DNA of 34,466 nucleotides, taken from contig JANQEK010000026.1 in assembly GCA_028278405.1 (NCBI GenBank), positions 1-34,466 of the forward strand, read 5' to 3'. Below are positions 1 through 7,830 of the stretch, piece by piece. The notes under the pieces are model-generated. The model had not been told where the DNA came from. It worked only from the letters and a program-made list of their open reading frames with translations, and did not search any database. Position numbers and translations under genes: made by a program. The DNA is from Nitrospinaceae bacterium (GTDB lineage Bacteria; Nitrospinota; Nitrospinia; Nitrospinales; Nitrospinaceae). The first letter of the stretch is position 1. Each line of letters opens with the position of its first letter.

Positions 1-1
1 A

Positions 2-163
2 GTATCGATGGCATCGGGGGACCTGGACAACAACGGACTGGACGACATGGTGCTGTCATTGACGGGCATAGGCACGCTGATGTTCAAGAACCTGGTGACC
101 CTGGACCTGCTCGATCCTGCGGTCGCACTCGATCTTGCCACCGGCAATGTCGATGGGAATTAA
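2..163 (+). CDS. FG-GAP/VCBS-repeat protein, C-terminal end (partial)
   Basis: Reading from base 2 gives 53 residues ending in TAA, with the gene running off the left edge. The fragment carries a GDLDNNGLDD motif, the calcium-binding-like Asp/Asn-rich signature of FG-GAP/VCBS beta-propeller repeats, and another Asp/Gly pair near the end (GNVDGN). Proteins with these repeats are usually large, secreted or surface-attached. Only the last repeat and tail are visible, so nothing can be said about the total size, signal peptide or ligand. The next gene converges on it from the right, 47 bases away, with no convincing terminator between them. Confidence 0.6.
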   Translation, partial: VSMASGDLDNNGLDDMVLSLTGIGTLMFKNLVTLDLLDPAVALDLATGNVDGN

Positions 164-210
164 AGGTTGAGAAATAGTAAGGTAAGGCTCAGACTAAGCA
201 ATACGAGGGT

Positions 211-507
211 TTATTTCGCCCGGTTGCCCTTCCAGGTGATGGTGACGTCGCCTTTGCGGATTTTGAGCTGGCAGCCGAGGCGCATGCCGTTTTCGAGGTC
301 TTCCTCGTAGAGGTAATCCTTTTCTTCTTCCGTGGACTGATTACAGTTTTCCCGGCCTTTCACCACCGTGAGCTCGCATACCCCGCAAGTCCCCTCCGTG
401 CAACCGAAGGACAGTTCGGTATCGACTTCTTCGCAGATATCGATCAGCGCCATGCCATCCTCACACTCGTGAGTAAAGTGGTCGGGTTGAAAAGTGATTT
501 TTGCCAT
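211..507 (-). CDS. 2Fe-2S ferredoxin (plant/adrenodoxin-type fold)
   Basis: A 98-residue soluble electron-transfer protein. Cysteines at 36, 41, 44 and 79 follow the C-x4-C-x2-C...C spacing that ligates a [2Fe-2S] cluster in the beta-grasp ferredoxin family, and the sequence FGCTEGTCGVC is the classical cluster loop. The protein is complete at the family's usual length, with no signal peptide, so it should act in the cytoplasm. An acidic C-terminal half (EEEKDYLYEEDLE) could be a partner-docking surface, which is inference. It lies downstream of dnaJ on the same strand across a 118-base gap, so it may have its own promoter. The partner oxidoreductase is not in the window. Confidence 0.9.
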   Translation of the reverse strand: MAKITFQPDHFTHECEDGMALIDICEEVDTELSFGCTEGTCGVCELTVVKGRENCNQSTEEEKDYLYEEDLENGMRLGCQLKIRKGDVTITWKGNRAK

Positions 508-625
508 AGAGTTCGGTAATTTTATAAATGAATCTGTTGACTGTGGTTATAGATGCGAATCAACCAGTGGAGGATTTTTTAATTCCGCAGAAATTTGATG
601 ACTTATTTTCCATTTAATATTCAAT

Positions 626-1537
626 CTATAGACCATTTTCCTTAAGGGATTCAATTAGCTTGGTCTGCTCCGGTGTCAGAGATTTCGGAAGGGTCACGAT
701 GATTTTGACGAACTGATCGCCCCGGTCACCGCCCCGGCTGTGTATCCCGAGTCCACGCAAACGCAGCTTGGTGTGGGACTGGGTACCTGCCGGCACTTTA
801 ACCTGTTTTTCACCTTCCAGGGTCGGCACATGGATAATGGTGCCGAGGAGGGCATCGGTCAGATTCACCGAGTGCTCCACCACAATGTCGTTACCCTCGC
901 GTTGAAATGTCGGATGTGGAAGCACGTGTACTTTAAAGTAAAGGTCACCCGGGGGACCACCCTGGCTGCCGGGAAAGCCTTTGCCAGCAAGACGCAGTTT
1001 TTTGCCTTCACTGATGCCCGGCGGTACCTTGACACTGGTGTTCTCGTTCCGTCCGCCGCGGTCGATGGTGAATTTTTTTTCGGTTCCCCGTGCCGCTTCT
1101 TCAAAAGTGACGGTGATTTCGCTCATCATATCCTGACCTTTACGGGGTCCTCTGGGACGTCCACCGCCGAAGATGTTTTCAAATGGACTGGAAAAACCTG
1201 CCGGACCACCGAAGATATCGTCAAAACCGGAGGGTGACCGACCCCCGCCGAATCCAAAGTTGCGAAGGATATCGTTGACGTCGAATCCACTGAAAATGTC
1301 TTCCTGGCTATACCGTTTTCTGAATCCTTCGGCTCCGAACGTGTCGTATTGTTTTCGCTTATCCTTGTCTTTCAGCACTGCGTAGGCTTCGTTAACGTCC
1401 TTGAATTTTTCCTCAGCCTTGGGATCGTTTTTATTTCGGTCAGGGTGATACTCCATGGCTTTCTTTTTGAAGGCTTTTTTAATCTCCTCTTCTGTAGCGG
1501 TTTTGGAGACACCCAGTATGTCGTAGTAGCTTTTCAT
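626..1537 (-). CDS. DnaJ-family co-chaperone, class B (CbpA-like)
   Basis: A 303-residue Hsp40. Residues 1-70 are a J domain with the HPD tripeptide at 31-33 that stimulates the ATPase of DnaK. A Gly/Phe-rich linker follows at about 90-130, and then the two-lobed C-terminal peptide-binding domain. The four CxxCxGxG zinc repeats of true DnaJ are absent, so this is the shorter class B type (CbpA/DnaJ2). It would deliver unfolded substrates to Hsp70 in the cytoplasm. No DnaK or GrpE gene is nearby. The ribosome-binding site is weak. The gene is divergent from the lipoprotein operon at 1606, sharing a short AT-rich intergenic region. Confidence 0.92.
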   Translation of the reverse strand: MKSYYDILGVSKTATEEEIKKAFKKKAMEYHPDRNKNDPKAEEKFKDVNEAYAVLKDKDKRKQYDTFGAEGFRKRYSQEDIFSGFDVNDILRNFGFGGGRSPSGFDDIFGGPAGFSSPFENIFGGGRPRGPRKGQDMMSEITVTFEEAARGTEKKFTIDRGGRNENTSVKVPPGISEGKKLRLAGKGFPGSQGGPPGDLYFKVHVLPHPTFQREGNDIVVEHSVNLTDALLGTIIHVPTLEGEKQVKVPAGTQSHTKLRLRGLGIHSRGGDRGDQFVKIIVTLPKSLTPEQTKLIESLKENGL

Positions 1538-1548
1538 CGTCTAAACAA

Positions 1549-1577
1549 TTGAATTATTTAAGTTTTTAATCTATGAT
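1549..1577 (+). promoter_or_regulatory. sigma70-type promoter for the lipoprotein-thioredoxin-methyltransferase unit
   Basis: A -35 box TTGAAT (1549-1554) and a -10 box TATGAT (1572-1577) are separated by exactly 17 bases. Transcription would begin near 1584. This places the upstream ATG at 1573 inside the -10 element and supports the ATG at 1606 as the true start of the lipoprotein gene. Confidence 0.5.
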
Positions 1578-1605
1578 GGGACACCTTTTTCATTATATTA
1601 TTTTT

Positions 1606-2457
1606 ATGAAGCAAACACTTAAAAATTTTTGGCTTCTGATCCTGCTCATGACCTGGGGGTGCACCCATATGGTAGAGGAGCCGCCCATGCAGACGAAGGA
1701 ACAGAAATTTCAATCCATGCATCCCGAAGAGAGGCACATCTGGCTTCCTCCAAGTGAAGAAGAACTGGAGGTACGTCGTCAGCGTCAAAGGGATCTGGAT
1801 GTGGTGGCGGCTGACTTGGAACGTTTATTCATGGGTTTCGCCGATATTCTGGGAGACGAGATTATACTGGAAAATCTTCTCAGAGGAAAAGAATCGGAAC
1901 TCCAGCAGTTGGAAGCCCGATTGAATCAACAAAAGGCTCATGAAGAAAAAGCGAAGCAACTGAACCAGGTGCTTCAGGAATTGGAAGGCAATGTTCAGGA
2001 AATGGATGCCAGTCTTGAGGCGATCCGTAAAGAGCGTCTACCCGGCCCGGCTGCTCCACAAATTGAGACGGATGATTATCGTTTAGCCATTCTATTGTTC
2101 CGCGACGGTCAGTATATGAAAAGCATTGCCGCGTTTGAACGGATTCTGGAAAAAGATCATCCGGAACACCTGAAGGACAATATTCTGTTCGGACTGGCTT
2201 CGAACTATTATAAGTTGAAGCAATACGATGCCGCTCTCAAGCAACTGGACACAATTATCGAAAGTCATGTCAAAGGCGATAAATGGCTCGTTTCGCATGC
2301 CATGTCCGCGCTGATTCACAATCGACAGGGTCAATCCGGTAAAGCGATTCCGTTACTGGAGTCGGCGCTCCAGCATCAACCCAATCCGGAGCTTCTTAAA
2401 ATTATCAATCGCTTGCTGAAACTGGCGAAGGAAGGAGTTGCGGATGCCAGCAGTTAA
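1606..2457 (+). CDS. TPR lipoprotein with coiled coil (CpoB/YbgF-like layout)
   Basis: A 283-residue protein from the ATG at 1606. The N-terminus is a textbook lipoprotein signal: KQTLK, a hydrophobic stretch, then TWGC with the lipidated cysteine at residue 19. A Glu/Gln-rich coiled coil spans roughly 68-145, and tetratricopeptide-like helices fill about 155-270. Coiled coil plus TPR resembles the periplasmic CpoB/YbgF family, but that family is soluble and linked to tol-pal genes, which are absent here, so the resemblance is one of layout only. An in-frame ATG at 1573 is rejected because it lies inside the promoter -10 box. The 3' end overlaps the next start by 14 bases, indicating translational coupling. 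A scaffold role at the membrane is inferred. Confidence 0.8.
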   Translation: MKQTLKNFWLLILLMTWGCTHMVEEPPMQTKEQKFQSMHPEERHIWLPPSEEELEVRRQRQRDLDVVAADLERLFMGFADILGDEIILENLLRGKESELQQLEARLNQQKAHEEKAKQLNQVLQELEGNVQEMDASLEAIRKERLPGPAAPQIETDDYRLAILLFRDGQYMKSIAAFERILEKDHPEHLKDNILFGLASNYYKLKQYDAALKQLDTIIESHVKGDKWLVSHAMSALIHNRQGQSGKAIPLLESALQHQPNPELLKIINRLLKLAKEGVADASS

Positions 2458-3100
2458 CGAGCCTGCACCCAATCTTCAGGTGGCGGAATGGGTGCAGGGG
2501 AGTCCTTCCAACATCGACCAGGAACGCGGTCGGGTTATTCTCATTGAAGTATTCCAGGTCAATTGTCCCGGCTGTTTCATCGGGGGACTTCCGGAAGTGA
2601 TCCAAACTTATATGACCTTTAAAGGGAAGCCGCTGACGGTGTGGGGACTGGCCACCGCGTTTGAAGATTATCATCTTAATACTCTGGACAATTTAAAGAA
2701 ACTGATCGATACCGGTGAGGTCGTGGGAGAAACCATGGCCATGCTTTCCGAACGGGACATGTTGAGCATGGGACGTCTTCAATATTTCATGCCGTTTCCG
2801 GTTGCCATGGATCAGGTCGTAAAGCGGTCGGGAGGTGTGAAAGAAGGAGAAGTTCAGCGATGGATTGATCGGGATTTTCCGGATTTTAAAACGATGCCGG
2901 AATTGCACCGGAATCAGATTGAAGTACAAATTCACGAATACCTCGATAAAAAGGAATACGACGCGTTGACATTTGATCAATACGGTTTGCGCGGTACCCC
3001 TTCCAGTATCATCATCGATAAAAGAGGGATCGTTCGACACAAGCTATTTGGTTCCAATCTGGAACTGGAGAAGCTTATCGAGCCTCTCCTCAACGAATAG
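2444..3100 (+). CDS. thioredoxin-like/redoxin-family protein
   Basis: A 218-residue protein with a thioredoxin fold. CPGC at 41-44 sits after a hydrophobic strand (VILIEVF), where the active CxxC of TlpA/AhpC-like redoxins lies, and a later GTPSS segment supplies the expected cis-proline before a strand and IDKRG turn. A long helical insertion (about 85-165) lies between these, larger than in plain thioredoxin. There is no signal peptide, so it probably works in the cytoplasm. I chose the ATG at 2444 because GAAGGAG ends six bases before it; a TTG two codons upstream is less likely. It is tightly coupled to the lipoprotein gene and six bases from the methyltransferase. Substrate unknown. Confidence 0.8.
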   Translation: MPAVNEPAPNLQVAEWVQGSPSNIDQERGRVILIEVFQVNCPGCFIGGLPEVIQTYMTFKGKPLTVWGLATAFEDYHLNTLDNLKKLIDTGEVVGETMAMLSERDMLSMGRLQYFMPFPVAMDQVVKRSGGVKEGEVQRWIDRDFPDFKTMPELHRNQIEVQIHEYLDKKEYDALTFDQYGLRGTPSSIIIDKRGIVRHKLFGSNLELEKLIEPLLNE

Positions 3101-3106
3101 GCGCTT

Positions 3107-4087
3107 ATGTTGACTCTCAAGCAGTTCACGGAAACTATTGACCGATTGGAAGAGGCGCGGGTCTTAATGGCGGCTCTTGAATTCAAAATTTTTTCGATTC
3201 TGAAACAAAAGAGCATGACGGCCGGCCAGGTGGCCCGTCAGTCCAAAACACAGCCGGGAGAAATGGAAGCGTTGCTCAATGCGCTGGCCGCAATGAAAGC
3301 GCTCCGATTCGAAAAGGGAAAGTATTCCAGCGCGCCTCAGATGTATAAATATTTGTGTGATTCGAGTCCTCATTATTTAAAAGGGACGGCGTTTTTGAAG
3401 CTGGAGAAGAATGATGAATGGGCGCGTTTGATCGATATTGTTCGGAATGGCCGTGATCTTTCGGAGTTTGAAGAAGAGGACGACCCGGAATTTCGTGATT
3501 CCTTTACGCACGCCATGCATGAGCGAAGCGGGCCTTTTGCCCGTAAGATTGCGGAAATCATCACACGCAAACAGGCAGGGCGATTCCTGGACCTGGGGAG
3601 CGGCCCCGGGACTTACAGCGCGGCTGTCCTCAAAAAGGATAAAAAAGCGCAGGCAATTTTGCTGGATCGTGCGGCAGCGCTAAAGGTTGCCCGGGAGTTG
3701 CACGGCAGTTCTTCTTATTGGTCGCGCATGGAACTAAAACCCGGCGATTTGTTCCATACACCCTACGGTCAAAAACTGGATACCGTATTTTATTCTAACA
3801 TTCTGCACATCTATAATTCCGAAGAGAACAAACAACTGTTCCTGAAAATGAAGCGGTCGTTGGTCAGGGGAGGGCGTTTGATTCTGGTTGACTATTTTCA
3901 TACCCGCGATGCCACTCAACCTTACGAAGCTGCTTTGTTTGGAGTGACCATGCTTTTGTTCACTGCGACGGGTAAAACGTATTCTTATGATGAAACCGAA
4001 AAACTTTTAAGTCAAACCGGTTTCCACAAATTCCGCAGAGTTTCATTGGGAGAAGGAGCCGGGATGCTGGTGGCGTTTAAGAAGTAA
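3107..4087 (+). CDS. SAM-dependent O-methyltransferase-like protein
   Basis: A 326-residue class I methyltransferase with an N-terminal winged-helix dimerisation domain (about 10-85) followed by the Rossmann catalytic domain. The SAM-binding glycine loop is LDLGSGPGTY at 161-170. A later segment, SLVRGGRLILVDYF, matches the post-motif strand of the acetylserotonin/hydroxyneurosporene O-methyltransferase group (Methyltransf_2). The acceptor cannot be read from sequence. It ends the three-gene unit with the lipoprotein and redoxin genes and converges on bioC with only 15 bases between stop codons. Confidence 0.85.
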   Translation: MLTLKQFTETIDRLEEARVLMAALEFKIFSILKQKSMTAGQVARQSKTQPGEMEALLNALAAMKALRFEKGKYSSAPQMYKYLCDSSPHYLKGTAFLKLEKNDEWARLIDIVRNGRDLSEFEEEDDPEFRDSFTHAMHERSGPFARKIAEIITRKQAGRFLDLGSGPGTYSAAVLKKDKKAQAILLDRAAALKVARELHGSSSYWSRMELKPGDLFHTPYGQKLDTVFYSNILHIYNSEENKQLFLKMKRSLVRGGRLILVDYFHTRDATQPYEAALFGVTMLLFTATGKTYSYDETEKLLSQTGFHKFRRVSLGEGAGMLVAFKK

Positions 4088-4102
4088 CAAATCCTCTTAA
4101 TA

Positions 4103-4882
4103 TCAATTCTTTCCCTTGCGTGCAAAAAAATAGAACAGTTCCCAGTTCGTATACACACCCTGCGGAGATGAATACTCCTTGTCGTAATCCCGGATCAATT
4201 GTCTCAGTTCTCCAGGCTTCAAAATTCGCAACGGCGCAGCCCCAATCTGCTGCAGGTTTTTGATCAATGCGTTGGTATTTTCAAAGAATATCTGACGCGT
4301 TTCAGTCTGGAAAGTCTCCAATTCAAACCCCGCCTGAGTGAGAAGGGTTTTCCATCGCTTTTGAGAGAGGAGATGCGTGGGTCCCTGGAACTGAGCCGTG
4401 CTACGAAATTCTTCGAGAGTTTTAGGACCAAATGTGCTGAAAGCCAGGTATCCCTCCTTTGCAAGGCAAGCGTGAAATCGCTGCAGCGTGTTCTGGGGAT
4501 TTTGGAACCATTGGAACACCGCGTTTCCCGCAATGAGATTCACTTTGGGAATCTGAATGCGCTCGGCATTTCCCACAAGAATTTTTGAATGAGATGGTAT
4601 ATCCAAATGACTTTTCAAATGTTCAATCATAAGTGGTGCAATATCATTCAGCGTAATGACTGAAGGAGAACGCGCCAGAAGATGACGGGTAAACACACCG
4701 GTTCCGCATCCAATTTCCAGTATTTTTTTGGGGAAGGGGTTGGGAATCAATGCAGCTAGGCGTTCGGCCATTGAGCGCTGGAGTTGGGCATGTCGATCGT
4801 AAGTTTTGACATGTTTCGAAAAACTTTCAATGATCCTTTGTTCGAAGTCAGACTCAGAGGGATTAGGGGAGTTTCCGGGCAT
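4103..4882 (-). CDS. bioC: malonyl-ACP O-methyltransferase BioC
   Basis: A 259-residue methyltransferase that, in the BioC-BioH biotin pathway, methylates malonyl-ACP so that the fatty-acid synthase can build pimelate. The N-terminal FSKHVKTYDRHAQLQ segment is typical of BioC, and the SAM loop LEIGCGTG lies at 55-62. Length matches the family. I chose the ATG at 4882; a TTG three codons upstream directly follows the TGA of the preceding gene (TGATTG) and could also be used. It is the last gene of the biotin operon, abutting the DUF429-kinase gene. Context with bioF and an esterase gene makes BioC far likelier than a generic methyltransferase. Confidence 0.9.
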   Translation of the reverse strand: MPGNSPNPSESDFEQRIIESFSKHVKTYDRHAQLQRSMAERLAALIPNPFPKKILEIGCGTGVFTRHLLARSPSVITLNDIAPLMIEHLKSHLDIPSHSKILVGNAERIQIPKVNLIAGNAVFQWFQNPQNTLQRFHACLAKEGYLAFSTFGPKTLEEFRSTAQFQGPTHLLSQKRWKTLLTQAGFELETFQTETRQIFFENTNALIKNLQQIGAAPLRILKPGELRQLIRDYDKEYSSPQGVYTNWELFYFFARKGKN

Positions 4883-4891
4883 GGTGGTCAA

Positions 4892-7147
4892 TCAGAAGAG
4901 ATCTGTCGACCGCCTTCTTTCGGGCGGAGTGAATGGAATGACTTTGGCCGGCAATTGGACCGTAAAGGTTGAACCTTTGTTCATTTCGCTGCTTACGGCG
5001 ATGCTTCCTCCCATCATACGGCAAAACCGCTGGCTGATGGCTAACCCCAACCCGGTACCGCCATATTTGCGGCTGGTGGTGGTGTCTGCCTGGGTGAATT
5101 CGGAGAAAATTGATCTTAGTTTATCTTGAGGAATACCTATTCCTGTATCCACTACTTTAAAAACAATCCATGGAGTATCCTGCTTTTTGATACGCGTGAC
5201 TTCCAGGGTGACTTCTCCATTCTCGGTAAATTTGTTGGCATTGCTCAACAAATTGATTAGCGTTTGCCGAACCCGGTTCATGTCCGCTACCATATATCCC
5301 AAATTTTCGTCGCATTGTAACGTCAGGGTATTTCGATTCTTTTGAAGCATGGGCTCGATCGTATGCGTGGCCGTTTCAACAATTTCTTCTATTTTAAATG
5401 AATCCAGATGGATTTCCATTTTTCCCGCTTCGATTTTTGATAAGTCCAAAATTTCGTTGATCAATTGCAGCAAAATCTTGGCGGAACTACCTATTTTTGC
5501 TAAATCTTTATGAATTTCCACCATATTTTTTTCTTCAGTTTCCTCTAGCAGCATTTCAGTGTAACCGATGATAGCATTCATAGGGGTACGGAGTTCATGT
5601 GTCATATTGGCAAGGAACTTGCTTTTCGCCGCATTTGCTTCCATGGCCATATCGCGCGCCGAAGCGACTTCCGAGTAAGCCTTCCGGATTTCATTGACCA
5701 AAGAAACATGAGTAATCGCCACCGCGGCCTGAGAAGCCAGAGACTGAATCCAACGAACATTTTCTTTGGAAAAGGGGACGATTGTTTTGGGCTCTCCGGT
5801 TTTTCTGGCATTCAACAATTGAATCACTCCAATGACTTCCTCGTCCTTGTTTCGCATTGGAACCAGAAGCATGGATTGCGTCTGGTAATCGAATTTTTTG
5901 TCAAATTCCAGGGAACCTGAAAAATCGTGATCCTCATATTTTCTAATATCAGGAATGTTTACGGTCTTTCCAGTCAAAGCGACATAAGTAGAAACGTTAG
6001 ATGGATTCATCTCCAGCGGTGGGATAAGAATAGGAGATTCGTCATTACCCCCCATACGTATCTCCAGGGTGTCATTCTGAAAGATTTTAAAATGAAGTTT
6101 GCTTTTTTCTAAAATGTACAATGTGCCGCCATCCGCATGAGTGAAGTTTCGAGCTTCTTCCATGATCATCTCAAGAAGAAAATCGAGATTGCGTTCGGCA
6201 GACAAGGCAAGGCCGATATCAGTCAGTTTTGTTAACTTGTCAAGGAGGCTTCTGATGATTTCCTCCCCATGTGGAGCCATGGCAGAGTGAGACTGCTTTC
6301 GTTTTTTGCCGTTTTTCGAAGCAATTGATTTCATAGACGGATCAACGATCCAGCCTTCTGACTGGATCAAATGCTTATTGACCGTTGGAATTCCATAATT
6401 CGGCTTTCCTTCCCTCCAGGCCCAGGCCGCTTGCAGAGAACAAAGCACCGCGTCCAAAGAATCTCCTTTGGCATCATTCAACATCTCACTTTTTAGTGAG
6501 TTCTCGATTGCTACTGAAAAACCAAATTCAGCTTCTGAATTTGAGTTCATAATTCCCGTAATAATCTTTTTTCTTGCTGATTTCTTTTGTGATGCATCGT
6601 TGCCTTCGCTCTTATACGCTTTTGCAAAGCGACGGGCTACGAGAGCCGGATAGGCCTCCAACACAATGCGGTTTCCTTTTTTGGGATTACAGGGAAGGAT
6701 TGAGGCCCCCGAATTCAAGATAATTTTGGATCCTTCATAGAACATCTTTGCGACCGGTGCATTGACCAGTTTTAAAGGACTTTGGGCAGACGCAAGGATG
6801 TCTGTAAATCGCAGTGGCTCCTTGTAAGGCGAGGAATGTTTCGATTTGAAATTTTTGACTTTTTTTTCAAACTCGGCTTTGGAACGACGGGTCAATTTTT
6901 GTGCATAACTCCGCCAATCGTGCGGTAACCCAAGTGTGGACAAAAAGGCGCCGGGCAAGCCAAAGGGAAAATCGATTCCGGCGATCCAGGGTCCTTTTTG
7001 CTTTAAAAAATCCTCAAACTCATTAAAGCTGTACAAATTGTGGATTTTTTGTACAGTCAGTTTCCCTTGTTTAAGGTCACCCTCCGCAACCGTTATGGGT
7101 TTCTTTCGGCTGGGGGCGCTGGTGAAATCAATTCCAAAAATCTTCAT
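4892..7147 (-). CDS. DUF429 domain fused to GAF sensor histidine kinase
   Basis: A 751-residue continuous frame with two normally separate proteins. Residues 1-270 are DUF429, a predicted RNase-H-like nuclease fold, with GIDF motifs at 5-8 and 57-60, EAYPA at 164-168 and GDSLDA at 228-233. A basic linker (272-290) leads to a GAF domain (about 315-480), then HisKA with the H box THELRTP (phospho-accepting His517), N box NLLSNANKF (632-640), G1 DTGIG (667-671), F box FSEF (681-684) and G2 GGTGLGL (696-702). There is no receiver domain and no membrane segment, so it should be a cytoplasmic kinase. Its ATG overlaps the TGA of the esterase gene (ATGA), and bioC starts at its stop, so it is inside the biotin operon. 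A cognate response regulator is not adjacent. A sequencing error merging two genes is possible but no frame break is visible. Confidence 0.85.
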   Translation of the reverse strand: MKIFGIDFTSAPSRKKPITVAEGDLKQGKLTVQKIHNLYSFNEFEDFLKQKGPWIAGIDFPFGLPGAFLSTLGLPHDWRSYAQKLTRRSKAEFEKKVKNFKSKHSSPYKEPLRFTDILASAQSPLKLVNAPVAKMFYEGSKIILNSGASILPCNPKKGNRIVLEAYPALVARRFAKAYKSEGNDASQKKSARKKIITGIMNSNSEAEFGFSVAIENSLKSEMLNDAKGDSLDAVLCSLQAAWAWREGKPNYGIPTVNKHLIQSEGWIVDPSMKSIASKNGKKRKQSHSAMAPHGEEIIRSLLDKLTKLTDIGLALSAERNLDFLLEMIMEEARNFTHADGGTLYILEKSKLHFKIFQNDTLEIRMGGNDESPILIPPLEMNPSNVSTYVALTGKTVNIPDIRKYEDHDFSGSLEFDKKFDYQTQSMLLVPMRNKDEEVIGVIQLLNARKTGEPKTIVPFSKENVRWIQSLASQAAVAITHVSLVNEIRKAYSEVASARDMAMEANAAKSKFLANMTHELRTPMNAIIGYTEMLLEETEEKNMVEIHKDLAKIGSSAKILLQLINEILDLSKIEAGKMEIHLDSFKIEEIVETATHTIEPMLQKNRNTLTLQCDENLGYMVADMNRVRQTLINLLSNANKFTENGEVTLEVTRIKKQDTPWIVFKVVDTGIGIPQDKLRSIFSEFTQADTTTSRKYGGTGLGLAISQRFCRMMGGSIAVSSEMNKGSTFTVQLPAKVIPFTPPERRRSTDLF

Positions 7148-7830
7148 GGCACCCGTTGGGAATAGGTGGGTTGAAGTGACGGTGCATCAGCCTCCTGCAC
7201 ATACTGTGATAGGTGAGCCAGTAATTTATTTGGAGCGTGATCACACCCGTCCACCAGAATCAATTGAGGAATGAGTTCTTTTAGCTGGCATCCGTCCAGC
7301 AATGAATCCCGCAACCCGGATATGGCGATACAATCCTGAGTTGCGTGAGGGACAACGCTGGCACTTTCCAGAAAATCAAGGCCTCGGATCAAGGTTTCCC
7401 TACTGAAGGGCGGATGAAGAATATCTTCAGGCTGACGAATTCCGCTCAAGTCAAAGAATCCTTTGAGAGAAGCCAGGTAGTCATCAGAAGAGTTCAGCAT
7501 TTTTTTCTGATATTTTAATTTTCCAAGAGGTGTTTTCCCGCCCAGGTTTTTCTCAGCAGGAAAGGCGAGAATAGGGGCCATCAGAATAATTTTTGTTTGC
7601 AGTGGAATTTCACTCTTGTGTGTCAGAAGCCAGAGACTGCCTAGAGAATAGCCGATAACCCAATCCGGTTGCGAATGAAATACTTCTGCGGCTTCTTCTT
7701 TGCTCTCCGGATTTTTCGGGTAGTAAGCCTGAACCTCCGCATTTGGAAAATAACTTTTCACCAACTGGCAGAACCACTCTTCTGAAAGTGCCCAGCCGCA
7801 AATGGCAGTTATCTTTATTTTTTTCTCCAT
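7144..7830 (-). CDS. pimeloyl-ACP methyl ester esterase, BioH/BioG type
   Basis: A 228-residue alpha/beta hydrolase. The nucleophile elbow is GYSLGS with Ser62, and the likely rest of the triad is Asp175 (GLRDS) and His198 (DGCDHAP). Its role, by family and by position between bioF and bioC, is to cleave the methyl ester of pimeloyl-ACP and so end chain building. It is shorter than E. coli BioH and diverged, so I cannot choose between BioH, BioG and another non-homologous-replacement subtype. Its start overlaps bioF by 16 bases and its stop overlaps the next start by 4, so translation is coupled across the operon. Confidence 0.8.
   Translation of the reverse strand: MEKKIKITAICGWALSEEWFCQLVKSYFPNAEVQAYYPKNPESKEEAAEVFHSQPDWVIGYSLGSLWLLTHKSEIPLQTKIILMAPILAFPAEKNLGGKTPLGKLKYQKKMLNSSDDYLASLKGFFDLSGIRQPEDILHPPFSRETLIRGLDFLESASVVPHATQDCIAISGLRDSLLDGCQLKELIPQLILVDGCDHAPNKLLAHLSQYVQEADAPSLQPTYSQRVP

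Noticed and set aside
1573-1605. Upstream ATG of the TPR lipoprotein.
   Set aside because: It overlaps the -10 box, and the lipoprotein signal is complete when starting at 1606.
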